Source: CANNBR01 sp964604015
GTDB lineage: Bacteria > Babelota > Babeliae > Babelales > CAIQNR01
Direction: 5' to 3'
DNA length: 62,350 nucleotides
NCBI GenBank assembly: GCA_964604015.1
Contig: CAZRXF010000007.1
Coordinates: 1 to 62,350 of the forward strand
Shown here: piece by piece, positions 15,606 to 23,924 of the stretch
Position numbering within the stretch: position 1 is the first letter of the stretch
How the letters are laid out: the number at the start of each line of letters is the position of its first letter
Position numbers and translations under genes: made by a program
The notes under the pieces: generated by a model
What the model was told of the DNA's origin: nothing
Seen by the model: only the letters and a program-made list of their open reading frames with translations
Database searches by the model: none

Positions 15606-17153
15606 ATGAAACAAATGACAAGAACGCTGCTTGCAGTATCTATGCTCTTGAGCACGGTACAGCTTTCTGCAACAGTTTCGGGGCTTTCATATTTCTTGCC
15701 TCGCGCTCAGAACGGTACTGCTGTCGATATCTTGGGTTGGAGCCCATTTATCGATAAGTACGATGCTGATGCAATGTACTTCGACTTCAAAATCCAATCT
15801 GAATGGCGTCAGTCCTTCAACTCAACCAAGCTTGGCGAATACATCTTCTTCAACGGTACCAACTCGATGGTTTGGGGTAAGGCAAACACAACCGGTGCAA
15901 ACAACCCAACAACCGACGTTAACTCAATCAACTTCTTGCTTCCACAAGGTACCCAAATTACAGCAACCGTTAATCCAAAAATCCAGTCTTCTATCACAGA
16001 CTTCTCTCTCTTTGTAGGTCTTGATGAGTTCGTTTCTGGTCTTTGGTTAACAGTTCACCTTCCATTGGTCTATACCCGCTGGAACACACACCTAGAAAAC
16101 ACCGTCCAAACCGCTGCTCCTACAACATTTGCAGCTGGTGAAGTTTCTACCGCTGCAGGTACCGCATCTCCTTATGTAGACGTTGTTGCTGCATATAAAG
16201 GTGACAAAACTGCTGGTGATGCAAACGTTACTTGGAAATACGGTCGAATCAACGGTTCACAAAACGAAACCAAACTTGGTGACGTTGCATTGAACTTCGG
16301 TTATGACTTCATTAGCAAAGAAAACGCACACCTTGGCTTGGCTATCCGTGGTCTTTTCGGCGCTGGCGGCAAGTCAAAAGCTGAATACGTGTTTGAACCA
16401 ACCGTTGGTATGGGCGGACGCTCAGGTGTTGGTGGTTTCCTTGATGGTCACGTAAGAATCTGGGAAAGAGATGAAGATCACAATCTTGCTCTCTACGTTT
16501 CAGGTTATGCAGTTCACTTGTTCAACGGAACAGAACTTCGTTCTTATGACTTGACCACTTCAGGAACCGGTAGCCGTTACAACTTGGTGAAGAAGTTCAC
16601 CGTGTTGGCAGCTGCTCCTTCAACCTTCAGCAACATTGATAACATGATCAACATCGGCACACAACATGCTAAGATCAACGTCAATGTCACCTACGAAGCA
16701 AACATTCAACTCAGCTACGTAATGGGCAATGTTGGATTCGACCTTGGCTACTCAGCTGGCGGACATGGTTCTGAAAGCTTCAGCTCATGGGTTGACACCA
16801 TCCCTGCAAACACCTACGTACTCTACGGCAACACCGTTGCAGATGACTCAGTTGCAAAACAATCATGGGCAATCAGCCAAGTACAAGTGAATGGTAACCA
16901 AACCGGTTCAACCAACGCACAAGTTACAACAGCAAACGAAGCAACCTACTGCATTTCAAACGCAAGCTTAAGCCAAGCTTCAGGTCTTGCACCAAGCGTG
17001 TTCTCAAACATCATTTACTTTGATGTGAACTACACCTGGAGAGATAACGATTGGTCTCCAAACGTATCTCTGTTTGGTAGCGCTGAATTCGGCGGATCAA
17101 ACAAGACTCCAAATACCTGGAGCGTCGGTCTACAAGGAAACGTTTCCTACTAA
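15606..17153 (+). CDS. probable outer-membrane beta-barrel protein
   Basis: The 515 residues begin with a signal peptide (MKQMTRTLLAVSMLLSTVQLSA). The mature part alternates polar and aromatic residues in many short strands, with strand-like runs such as 'MYFDFKIQSEWRQSF', 'NIQLSYVMGNVGFDLGYSAGG' and 'IYFDVNYTWRDNDW', and ends in Val-Ser-Tyr. A terminal aromatic residue in a strand is the usual outer-membrane insertion signal. Codon choice is strongly skewed (AAC, TTC, GGT, CAA), unlike its neighbours, which suggests very high expression. The gene at 43179 is a second barrel of the same style. Likely a porin or major surface protein; no specific family was recognised. An AAGGAG site at 15592 supports the start. 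Confidence 0.82.
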   Translation: MKQMTRTLLAVSMLLSTVQLSATVSGLSYFLPRAQNGTAVDILGWSPFIDKYDADAMYFDFKIQSEWRQSFNSTKLGEYIFFNGTNSMVWGKANTTGANNPTTDVNSINFLLPQGTQITATVNPKIQSSITDFSLFVGLDEFVSGLWLTVHLPLVYTRWNTHLENTVQTAAPTTFAAGEVSTAAGTASPYVDVVAAYKGDKTAGDANVTWKYGRINGSQNETKLGDVALNFGYDFISKENAHLGLAIRGLFGAGGKSKAEYVFEPTVGMGGRSGVGGFLDGHVRIWERDEDHNLALYVSGYAVHLFNGTELRSYDLTTSGTGSRYNLVKKFTVLAAAPSTFSNIDNMINIGTQHAKINVNVTYEANIQLSYVMGNVGFDLGYSAGGHGSESFSSWVDTIPANTYVLYGNTVADDSVAKQSWAISQVQVNGNQTGSTNAQVTTANEATYCISNASLSQASGLAPSVFSNIIYFDVNYTWRDNDWSPNVSLFGSAEFGGSNKTPNTWSVGLQGNVSY

Positions 17154-17192
17154 GACCTTGGTTAGCCTAGAAGCGAACCTAAAACAGTACTC

Positions 17193-17222
17193 AAAAAGGC
17201 TCGGCGAAATCCGGGCCTTTTT
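17193..17222 (+). terminator. bidirectional terminator after the 15606 outer-membrane gene
   Basis: AAAAAGGCTCGG (17193-17204) pairs with CCGGGCCTTTTT (17211-17222), 11 of 12, with a six-base loop. The A and T tracts on each side let it work for the converging 17256 gene too. Confidence 0.85.
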
Positions 17223-17255
17223 CGTTTCTAAAGTAACTGGCAAATTAAAAGTTCA

Positions 17256-17795
17256 TTACCAACTATTTAACCACCATGGATTTCCTTGCTTTATCTTAGC
17301 AACAACAGGATCCAATAGTTTTTGCGCAAACACGTCAAATGATTTTTTAGCTATCCTAAGATCTGTATCAATTCCCAATTTATCTAATTGAGCCTGCCGT
17401 TGCTTTATATTACTCACCGTTGCTTTAATCTGTTGTTTTTGTCTTAAAAGATCTTGAAAGTGACTAATGACAACCGTAAGGCGAGCAAGTGGTAAAAATA
17501 CAGCGTTTACATACTGTGCCCCCCACCCCCTCCAAACAAGAGGCAGCCAGTGAGAATAAAAAACATAGGAATGATAGACAGTATCAGGATTTGCTATATT
17601 TACCCATCGAGCACCTCCATCTTCTCCTAGGAATCCTCCAACTATAAACCCATGCGCATCGGTGACCAATGGAACTGTTTGCTCTTGTAAGTTAGCTATA
17701 AAATCATTCACCGCTTTATCCTGAGCATCAGTAGCACCTTGCGCACCTGTTACGCCTAAAAGCACCGCCATAAGAAATAGTTTTCTTTTTACCAT
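17256..17795 (-). CDS. secreted hypothetical protein
   Basis: Not recognised. The 179 residues have a signal peptide (MVKRKLFLMAVLLGVTGAQG). A first half rich in Gly, aromatic residues and Tyr/Trp follows ('HSYVFYSHWLPLVWRGWG'), then a helical half with 'LLRQKQQIKATVSNIKQRQ' and a Trp-rich C-terminus ('NPWWLNSW'). It is a single gene between the terminator at 17193 and a divergent secreted gene. The A/T-rich 180-base gap on its 5' side holds its ribosome-binding site (GAGAGGAT). Confidence 0.8.
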   Translation of the reverse strand: MVKRKLFLMAVLLGVTGAQGATDAQDKAVNDFIANLQEQTVPLVTDAHGFIVGGFLGEDGGARWVNIANPDTVYHSYVFYSHWLPLVWRGWGAQYVNAVFLPLARLTVVISHFQDLLRQKQQIKATVSNIKQRQAQLDKLGIDTDLRIAKKSFDVFAQKLLDPVVAKIKQGNPWWLNSW

Positions 17796-17903
17796 AGTAA
17801 TCCTCTCATTTTTATTTCTGTTTTAGAGCTTCTGTAACTCTTCCCTTTCTCATTATGGCATATTCCCCCACCTACTGTATATATTTCAAATAGAAAAATA
17901 TTA

Positions 17904-17931
17904 TTGACTTGTTGGCCAGGGGTAGCATAAG
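17904..17931 (+). promoter_or_regulatory. predicted promoter for the 17978 gene
   Basis: TTGACT and CATAAG are separated by 16 bases. The -35 is strong and the -10 weak. Confidence 0.4.
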
Positions 17932-17977
17932 CTTAGTGATGAATACGGCGAGGTTTACAGGGGAAAGGGAGGTTTAC

Positions 17978-18712
17978 ATGATAAAGCATTCTTATTTATT
18001 CGTGGTCATGAGCTTATTGGCAGTACCAGCAGTATGCCAAACCAAAATTCTACAAGAAGCTAATCGCGAGCTTATCAATGCAGCGCTCGCCTACGGTCTT
18101 ACCAATAAAAGAACTATCATTCATCAAGAAGAATTTGATGCTGCCCTTGCACAATCGCATGACCTTAACAAACCCGTTCTTATCGACCCGGGCGCCATGT
18201 CCGATGACGCAGTTACCATGACCCCTCTCATGGCAGCAGCGTATTCACTTTCCTATTACATGATTTTACGGCTTATAGCAGCCGGAGCAGATCCGCACCT
18301 TGAAGCAGGTAACGGTCTTGATGCATATGGATGGGTTCGTAGCAGAACCTGGATTGCACGTCTTTTCCCTCAATTTCAACAACAGCTTGATGCTGCCCTT
18401 TCGTTAAAACCAGAGACACCAACTGAAAAAGAGTTTGTTGCTACGCTTACTGAAGTATACCGTCTTCTTGAGCCTCGGCTTACCCAACGCTGGGGTGGAT
18501 TTTATGGGAAGAAACAACATGCCGGTGTTGTTGAGTATTTAAGAACGCACCATCACACTCTCATGGACCGAGCAGCAAATCTTCTTTCAAAAACCAGAGA
18601 TCATCACGCTGACTACGAAAAGCTTTTACGGGGAGCAAAACGTCTTTTAAAGGATGTTGAAAAAATAGTCGACAGACCCGACCACCATCCTCATCCAGAA
18701 AAACATTTCTAG
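17978..18712 (+). CDS. secreted protein with an ankyrin-type repeat
   Basis: The 244 residues start at ATG 17978, which is preceded by GGGAGG; the frame can be extended to 17909, but the signal peptide (MIKHSYLFVVMSLLAVPAVC) begins here and the promoter overlaps the longer version. Around residues 73-105 it has one ankyrin-like repeat with the hallmark 'TPLMAAAYSLSYYMILRLIAAGADP'. The rest is helical, with a His-rich C-terminus. Ankyrin repeats bind proteins and are common in exported proteins of host-associated bacteria; any host role here is inference. The gene ends four bases into the stop of the convergent ACP-like gene, the two sharing a CTAG stop. Confidence 0.82.
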   Translation: MIKHSYLFVVMSLLAVPAVCQTKILQEANRELINAALAYGLTNKRTIIHQEEFDAALAQSHDLNKPVLIDPGAMSDDAVTMTPLMAAAYSLSYYMILRLIAAGADPHLEAGNGLDAYGWVRSRTWIARLFPQFQQQLDAALSLKPETPTEKEFVATLTEVYRLLEPRLTQRWGGFYGKKQHAGVVEYLRTHHHTLMDRAANLLSKTRDHHADYEKLLRGAKRLLKDVEKIVDRPDHHPHPEKHF

Positions 18713-18966
18713 GAACCCTGACGAGCAACCTTTGAAAGGTAAGCAACAACCATCTGCGGAGTCACAAGCGCCTGAGCGTCTTCATCAGAAATAATAATTG
18801 AAAATTCTTCCTCAAGACGCATCACAAGTTCAGCATGAGAAAGCCAGTCAAAGCCAAGATCTTCAAACGTTTTCTGAAAATCTGCAGGTATTGTCATCTG
18901 TTGTTCTTCATTGACTTGACCAATGAGCGCAGTCACTCGAGAAACAAGATCATGTTTTTCTACCAT
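18709..18966 (-). CDS. acyl-carrier-protein-like protein lacking the phosphopantetheine serine
   Basis: The 85 residues match acyl carrier protein along their length, including 'TFEDLGFD', 'AELVMRLEEEFSIIISDEDAQ' and a final helix 'TPQMVVAYLSK'. In working ACPs the second helix starts D-S-L-D and the Ser carries 4'-phosphopantetheine. Here the block is D-W-L-S: Trp41 stands at the Ser position and a Ser occurs two residues later (checked from the codons GAC TGG CTT TCT). It should not be able to carry acyl chains in the normal way unless Ser43 is used. It starts 3 bases after the FabD-like gene and is surely translated with it. The frame is intact, so it is probably under selection for another role. 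Confidence 0.88.
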   Translation of the reverse strand: MVEKHDLVSRVTALIGQVNEEQQMTIPADFQKTFEDLGFDWLSHAELVMRLEEEFSIIISDEDAQALVTPQMVVAYLSKVARQGS

Positions 18967-18969
18967 AGC

Positions 18970-19944
18970 TCACTCTCCCGCCTCCTGTTCTTGTCGTTCT
19001 TCTCCATTCTTTTTTTGGTCGATCTCTTGCTTCATGTTCATAACATCGGCAAGCGAATTAATGGCAAGAACACGTTTTTGTGGATACCGCTTTGCAAAGC
19101 TATCACGCAATGATGTACCAGGCCCAACTTCAAGAATATAATCGCATTGTTCAAAAGCCTCTTCAACCTTGTTCCATTGCGTTTGTGCATGGATATGCTG
19201 CATCAATGCCGCACGTATCATTTCCCCTTCTTCAAGTGGTTGACCAATCACCCCACTAACAAAAGGAACAGAGCCCGTTTTGAAATCAACTTTTTCCAGA
19301 TACATTTTCATCTGCTTTACAATTTCATCCATCACTGGAGCATGAAAACCACCACCCACTGACATAGAAGAAACGGTAACATACGAAAGTTCCTGAAGCT
19401 GTTCTTTAAGCGCCAATGCCGCAATATCCGTTGCCATGACTAGAGCCTGCTCATCTCCTTCAACGACTGCAACTGCAGCAACTTCACCTTTTTTTGAAAC
19501 TTTTTTACACAGTTTTTCAAGCTCAGAGATGGTTAATCCCGTTACGCGAAACCCTTTTGCCTCACTTTGATCAAGGTACTGCTGATAGAACAATCCGTAT
19601 TTTTTAAGAAGATATAATGCATCGGGAACGCTCAACCCGCCAATTACAGAGACTGCTGCATATTCACCGATGTCATCGCCAGCCACAAGAGCAGGAGTGA
19701 TGCCAGCTTCTTCAAGCGCACGAGCAAGTGCGACAGAAACGACAAAAAGGGCAACGTAGGCATTTTCAATTTTTGAAAGTTCCGCATCAGAAGAAGCAAA
19801 ACATAATTTTACGAAATTCATATCGAGGCAACTGGAAGCCTCTTCAAATAGTTCTTGAGCGCTACGCGAATGGTCATAGAGCTCTTTACCCATTCCCACC
19901 CATTGACTACCGTAGCCTGAAAACACGAATCCTATTTTCATCAC
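18970..19944 (-). CDS. FabD-like malonyl transferase homologue with missing active-site residues
   Basis: FabD moves malonyl from CoA to ACP through a Ser-His pair. This 324-residue protein has the fold signatures: 'FVFSGYGSQWVGMGKELYD' at the start, 'VAGDDIGEYAAVSVIGGLS', 'GGGFHAPVM' and 'LEVGPGTSL'. The key residues differ: Gln11 of FPGQGSQ is Tyr11, the catalytic Ser of GHSLGE is Asp91 (GDDIGE), the Arg of the RG motif is Tyr116 (KKYG), and the Asn motif is gone; His201 remains. Malonyl transfer is therefore unlikely. It follows gltX by 23 bases and overlaps in context with the Ser-less ACP gene. I read it as a pseudoenzyme paired with a pseudo-carrier, which is inference. Confidence 0.88.
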   Translation of the reverse strand: MMKIGFVFSGYGSQWVGMGKELYDHSRSAQELFEEASSCLDMNFVKLCFASSDAELSKIENAYVALFVVSVALARALEEAGITPALVAGDDIGEYAAVSVIGGLSVPDALYLLKKYGLFYQQYLDQSEAKGFRVTGLTISELEKLCKKVSKKGEVAAVAVVEGDEQALVMATDIAALALKEQLQELSYVTVSSMSVGGGFHAPVMDEIVKQMKMYLEKVDFKTGSVPFVSGVIGQPLEEGEMIRAALMQHIHAQTQWNKVEEAFEQCDYILEVGPGTSLRDSFAKRYPQKRVLAINSLADVMNMKQEIDQKKNGEERQEQEAGE

Positions 19945-19967
19945 ACTGCCCCTTTTTTAAGTTAAGA

Positions 19968-21392
19968 TCACTGCGTTAAGAATCCCGCAAAAGCTTTGAT
20001 GCGCGCAAGACTCTCCTCTTTTCCGATAAGAGCGAGAAGTTCAAAAACACCTGGACTTGAAGCTCCCCCTGTCAGCGCAATACGCAAAGGCTGAGCACAA
20101 GAAACGAGCTTAAGCCCCTCTTGTTCACACAGTCCTTTTACAATCTTACTCACAGTGCCAGCGTCAAACGTTTCACATGGTTCTAAAAGTTCAAGGAGTG
20201 TCTTAAGAAGCGTTACCGTTTTTCCGGGAGTAACCCACGCTTCAAGATCTTGTTGATTATAGTCGCGGGGACGAACAAAAAGACGTTCTACCTCCCGGGC
20301 AAGCTCAACAAGTGTTTTAACTCGTGGCTGATACAAGGCAATAGCGCTTTCAAGAACTTCATGAGTGTGACGCGCAACGAGAGTATTCCATTCTGGCGCA
20401 ATCTCGGTCATTGACATAAGGTCCATAATCGAACGAGCAGACATGTCACGAAGATAAACCCCATTCATCCACGCAAGTTTTTGATGGTCAAAAATGGCCG
20501 CCTTCTTACCCACTCCATCAAGCGTAAAACTGGCAATCATTTCAGAACGGGTAAAAAGTTCCTGATCACCATGTGCCCATCCAAGCCGTACAATGTAGTT
20601 GATAAGCGCATCGGGTAAATACCCTTCCGCTCGGTAAGAAAGTACATCAACTGCTCCATGGCGTTTTGAAAGCTTTGTCCCATCGGGAGCAAGAATCATG
20701 GGAATGTGGGCAAACTGAGGAACCGGGTAGCCACAAGCTTGGTAGAGCAAAATCTGTTTTGGCGTGTTTGAAAGATGTTCTTCGCCACGAATGATGTGCG
20801 TGATATTGCTGAAATTGTCGTCCACCACCACAGCAAAGTTATACATCGGCGTACCATCGGACCGGAAAATAATAAAGTCATCAAGCTGATCACGTTCAAA
20901 GGTCACTTGACCGCGAATCAGATCAACCACTTCAATCTTCTGTACCGCTTCAGGGAGCGCAAACCGAATTCCATAGGATCGGGTTTCATGTTCAGAAAGG
21001 GGCAACGAGCGGCAAAAACCATCGTACCCATAATGCTCATCCGTTATACCCGCTTGCCGCACTCGAGTCTCAATTTCTTCGGCAGTACAAAAACAACGAT
21101 AAGCCTTTTTTTCAGCAAGCAGCTGATTAAGCACTGCATGATAGGCATCTTGACGTCGTGATTGAAAAATACTTTCTTCATCACTGGTAATACCCACCCA
21201 GGCAAGCGCATCAAGCAACGCTTTCACATACTTCTCTTCAGAACGTTCGCGATCGGTATCTTCAATACGAACAAGGAAGGTCCCACCGGCATGACGGGCA
21301 AATAACCAATTAAAAAGGGCGGTCCGTAAACCGCCAATATGCATATTTCCTGTAGGTGATGGAGCAAAACGAACACGAACTTTTTGAGACAT
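19968..21392 (-). CDS. gltX: glutamyl-tRNA synthetase GltX
   Basis: GltX charges tRNA-Glu with glutamate (and tRNA-Gln where GatCAB completes the reaction). The 474 residues are typical of the class I bacterial enzyme. The ATP-binding HIGH-type motif is HIGG at residues 18-21 within 'PSPTGNMHIGGLRTALFNW', and the second motif is KLSKR at 240-244. The anticodon-binding helical domain fills the C-terminal third. It is the first gene of a probable gltX-fabD-like-acp-like unit and starts 27 bases downstream of the TPR-like gene. No residues look abnormal. Confidence 0.97.
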   Translation of the reverse strand: MSQKVRVRFAPSPTGNMHIGGLRTALFNWLFARHAGGTFLVRIEDTDRERSEEKYVKALLDALAWVGITSDEESIFQSRRQDAYHAVLNQLLAEKKAYRCFCTAEEIETRVRQAGITDEHYGYDGFCRSLPLSEHETRSYGIRFALPEAVQKIEVVDLIRGQVTFERDQLDDFIIFRSDGTPMYNFAVVVDDNFSNITHIIRGEEHLSNTPKQILLYQACGYPVPQFAHIPMILAPDGTKLSKRHGAVDVLSYRAEGYLPDALINYIVRLGWAHGDQELFTRSEMIASFTLDGVGKKAAIFDHQKLAWMNGVYLRDMSARSIMDLMSMTEIAPEWNTLVARHTHEVLESAIALYQPRVKTLVELAREVERLFVRPRDYNQQDLEAWVTPGKTVTLLKTLLELLEPCETFDAGTVSKIVKGLCEQEGLKLVSCAQPLRIALTGGASSPGVFELLALIGKEESLARIKAFAGFLTQ

Positions 21393-21419
21393 GAAGGCCT
21401 TCCACTCTTTCGGCTGTTG

Positions 21420-22157
21420 TTATTCTGAAATGTGTCCAAGCTTCATTTGAGCGATCGCAAGATACGGAGAACCAGCACGTCGTAAAGCATCATCTTTTTG
21501 CGCTTCAAATTTTTCAAGCATCTTCCATGCAGCACGAGCGTTTGCTTCATCTTTCTTGCACCAGTAGTAGTATCCAAGTTCAAATGCCGCCCTGTCTGCT
21601 GTCATGTTCTTTTCATCTGTTGCAAGTGCATTCAGTTCAGCAATCCCCTCGTCTTCCTTACCAGCATCAAGCTTCATCATCGCAAGCTTTGTTTTCCAGA
21701 CATAGGCAAGTGGAGTTTTCTTTCCAACAGCTACCGCCTTTTCCATCTCTTCAAGAGCTTCTTCTTTTTTATTGTCGTACCAATGGATGTCAGCCTTGAA
21801 TGCATGTGCACAAGCAGGAAGCGTCTTCGATCCACCGTGGTTACGAGTAACGATATCAAGACTCAAGAGAGCATCTTCCAGCTGTTGTTTGGCAACTTGG
21901 TCGTCCTGCTCTTTAGAATCAACCATGCGATACACCGCGCGATCGTACTCTTCAAACGCTTCTGACATTGCAAATTGCGCTTTCTGCTCCTGTGTCACTG
22001 TATACCAGCGATACCCATTCCATATACCAAGAGCGAGCAGTACCATCACTACTACCGTGCTCAACCACGTTGTGTAATCGAACGCTTTCAGCTCTTGCCA
22101 CCATTGACGGACCATCTCTTGTACCATCTTATCCTCACTTTTCTCCGTTTTTTTCAA
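21420..22157 (-). CDS. membrane-anchored TPR-like protein (YfgM-like)
   Basis: The 245 residues have a short cytoplasmic N-terminus, one membrane helix (about residues 32-52, 'LSTVVVMVLLALGIWNGYRW') and a periplasmic part of helical hairpins that read as tetratricopeptide repeats. These include 'AFELGYYYWCKKDEANARAAW', 'VWKTKLAMMKLDAGKEDEGIAEL' and a final 'SPYLAIAQMKLGHISE'. The layout is that of YfgM, a periplasmic helper near the Sec translocon, and related BamB-adjacent proteins. It lies between rpmF and gltX on the same strand. The fold is likely; the specific role is inference. Met11 or Met15 could also be the start. Confidence 0.72.
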   Translation of the reverse strand: MKKTEKSEDKMVQEMVRQWWQELKAFDYTTWLSTVVVMVLLALGIWNGYRWYTVTQEQKAQFAMSEAFEEYDRAVYRMVDSKEQDDQVAKQQLEDALLSLDIVTRNHGGSKTLPACAHAFKADIHWYDNKKEEALEEMEKAVAVGKKTPLAYVWKTKLAMMKLDAGKEDEGIAELNALATDEKNMTADRAAFELGYYYWCKKDEANARAAWKMLEKFEAQKDDALRRAGSPYLAIAQMKLGHISE

Positions 22158-22196
22158 ACTGCAGACTATCCCCTCATCCCCCCAAGGATACCGGTT

Positions 22197-22478
22197 TTAT
22201 GCACCGGTTGTTGGGTTCTCTGCTTGTTGTGCTTGCGCTTCTAATGCCGCAGCTCTTTGCTGACGAGCGTCATTAGCAACGGCTCTTTTGTCAGAACGCT
22301 CAGTCTTTGTTGCAAGAACTTTTCTGCCCTTGTAAAAACCGCACTCTTTGCATGCTTGATGGCCTAACAAAGGGGCATCGCAATTGCTGCAAAGTCCAAC
22401 TTGTGGGAACGATAATCCTTTATTGGCAAAGCGCTTATCTCGTCTCTGACGGGAGCGCTTACGTTTTGGTACTGGCAT
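22197..22478 (-). CDS. rpmF: 50S ribosomal protein L32 with C-terminal extension
   Basis: L32 is a small zinc-ribbon protein of the large ribosomal subunit. The first ~55 residues are standard: 'MPVPKRKRSRQRRDKR' and zinc ligands C30, C33, C43 and C46. Normal L32 ends near 60 residues; this one continues to 93 with an Ala/Gln/Glu-rich tail with no known counterpart. AGGAG lies 8 bases before the start. In many bacteria rpmF precedes plsX and fab genes; here the TPR-like gene and gltX follow, though FabD-like and ACP-like genes occur a little downstream, which may be a relic of that order. Confidence 0.95.
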   Translation of the reverse strand: MPVPKRKRSRQRRDKRFANKGLSFPQVGLCSNCDAPLLGHQACKECGFYKGRKVLATKTERSDKRAVANDARQQRAAALEAQAQQAENPTTGA

Positions 22479-22533
22479 AGTAAACTCCTAAACTGACCTG
22501 TAGGTTCCGACTTCTTTTGTGCCGGACTTAGAT

Positions 22534-22552
22534 AAAAAGGCGCCTGGACGCC
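22534..22552 (-). terminator. short rho-independent terminator after dprA
   Basis: On the minus strand GGCGT-CCAG-GCGCC is followed by TTTTT. Five pairs (one G-T), 65 bases after the dprA stop and 56 bases before rpmF starts. It would separate dprA from the rpmF transcript. Confidence 0.55.
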
Positions 22553-22616
22553 ACGATTTGTAGAAAACAAAAGATACCAAATTAGATAAAAAACGCAAAA
22601 TTAACCCCACAATTAC

Positions 22617-23780
22617 CTATCTTACTTGCTGCCAGAACCCCACAAAGTCTTGTTCAACCTTTCCTGCAAGCTGTAATTCAAACAATTCAAGCTTAAGTTC
22701 AGACTCTGTTTTCCCTGTTTTTTCAACAAGATCAGCAATACTTATGGCAGATGCACAGAAAGCAAGAATCCCCTGATTCTCCTGCTTTTCCTTGCATGTA
22801 GGGCGTACAGGTGCCACTACCCTGGCCGTTTTTTCTTTTTTTACCGGTACAATTTTTGATGCCCCGATAAGGCTTATTTGCCGCTCTCGGTCACCCGTTT
22901 TAAGCGGATAATCAGCCAGAATATGGTCAGCACACGTCACAAGCTGAGCTCCTTCTTGCACTATCTGGTGACACCCGAGACTCAAGGGATCATCAAAGGG
23001 TCCGGGGACTGCGTACACATTTCTGCCTTCTTCAAGCGCATATTTTGCAGTAATGAGCGATCCGCTTCCTTCCCCAGCCTGGACAACTAAACACCCTCTG
23101 CTCATGCCAGCGATAATTCGATTGCGTGCCGGAAAATGCCACGGAAACGCCTCTGCTTCTAAGGCAAAACTGCTCACTACCGCCCCTCCTGAGGCAACAA
23201 CATCGAGAAATAACTTTTTATTGGAAGAAGGATACGGCCTTAAAAGGCCGGACCCTAAGACCACCACCGTTGCTCCTGCCTGGCTCACGGTAAAATCATG
23301 CGCCATCGCATCAATTCCGAGCGCCCCTCCACTGACAATCACCATCCCTTGATCAATGCACGGTCCAAGAATCGCTTCAATCGCCTGCCTTCCGTACGCC
23401 GTGCCCTTGCGAGCACCGACCACTGCAAGCGTAGGGGCTTCGTTCCACACTGGCCTTCCCTGCCAATACAAAACAGGAGGTGGTTCATGAATGTGCCACA
23501 ACAGCGCGGGGTACGTGTCATCTGCTAACGTGGTCCAATTTACTTTATGAAGTTCAATCTGTGCCAGCACATTTTCAAGAGATGTGCGATCCTGCAACCC
23601 TTCAACAATTTTTTGCGCAACAGACACGGGATACCCAAGGGCACAAAAATCCGCCGTTGTAAAACTATAGAGATCAACCCCCGGTTCAAGCATCAGTTCA
23701 AAAAGCTGTTTGATCACCAGCGGACTTAGATCAGCAATAAGAGAAAGATGAAGAAGCGTTTCGGAAATCATAGTATACAT
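22617..23780 (-). CDS. dprA: DNA-processing protein DprA
   Basis: DprA binds incoming single-stranded DNA in natural transformation and loads RecA onto it. The 387 residues contain an N-terminal helical (HhH/SAM-like) region, a Rossmann core with 'VVGARKGTAYGRQAI', 'IVSGGALGIDAMAH' and 'ARNRIIAGMSRGCLVV', then 'EGRNVYAVPGP', and a C-terminal winged-helix ('ISIADLVEKTGKTESELKLELFELQLAGKV'). The start may be Met at 23780 or the third downstream Met at 23771; no clear ribosome-binding site decides it. Presence of dprA suggests the lineage can or could take up DNA. Confidence 0.94.
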   Translation of the reverse strand: MYTMISETLLHLSLIADLSPLVIKQLFELMLEPGVDLYSFTTADFCALGYPVSVAQKIVEGLQDRTSLENVLAQIELHKVNWTTLADDTYPALLWHIHEPPPVLYWQGRPVWNEAPTLAVVGARKGTAYGRQAIEAILGPCIDQGMVIVSGGALGIDAMAHDFTVSQAGATVVVLGSGLLRPYPSSNKKLFLDVVASGGAVVSSFALEAEAFPWHFPARNRIIAGMSRGCLVVQAGEGSGSLITAKYALEEGRNVYAVPGPFDDPLSLGCHQIVQEGAQLVTCADHILADYPLKTGDRERQISLIGASKIVPVKKEKTARVVAPVRPTCKEKQENQGILAFCASAISIADLVEKTGKTESELKLELFELQLAGKVEQDFVGFWQQVR

Positions 23781-23924
23781 TCATTAAAAGCAGCTCTAGG
23801 AAAGGTTTCACTGTATCATAAAATCGAAAAACTCACACTGCATAATCTTTTAGGTCTATTTTAAAGTTATGAATATGATACTTTTTTGGAAAAATACTGT
23901 TAGAGATTAGAGCTTAGGAGGATC

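Noticed and set aside
21498..21965. 155-codon frame opposite the TPR-like gene
   Set aside because: Antisense shadow of a real gene; Cys/Phe/His-rich composition typical of such shadows.
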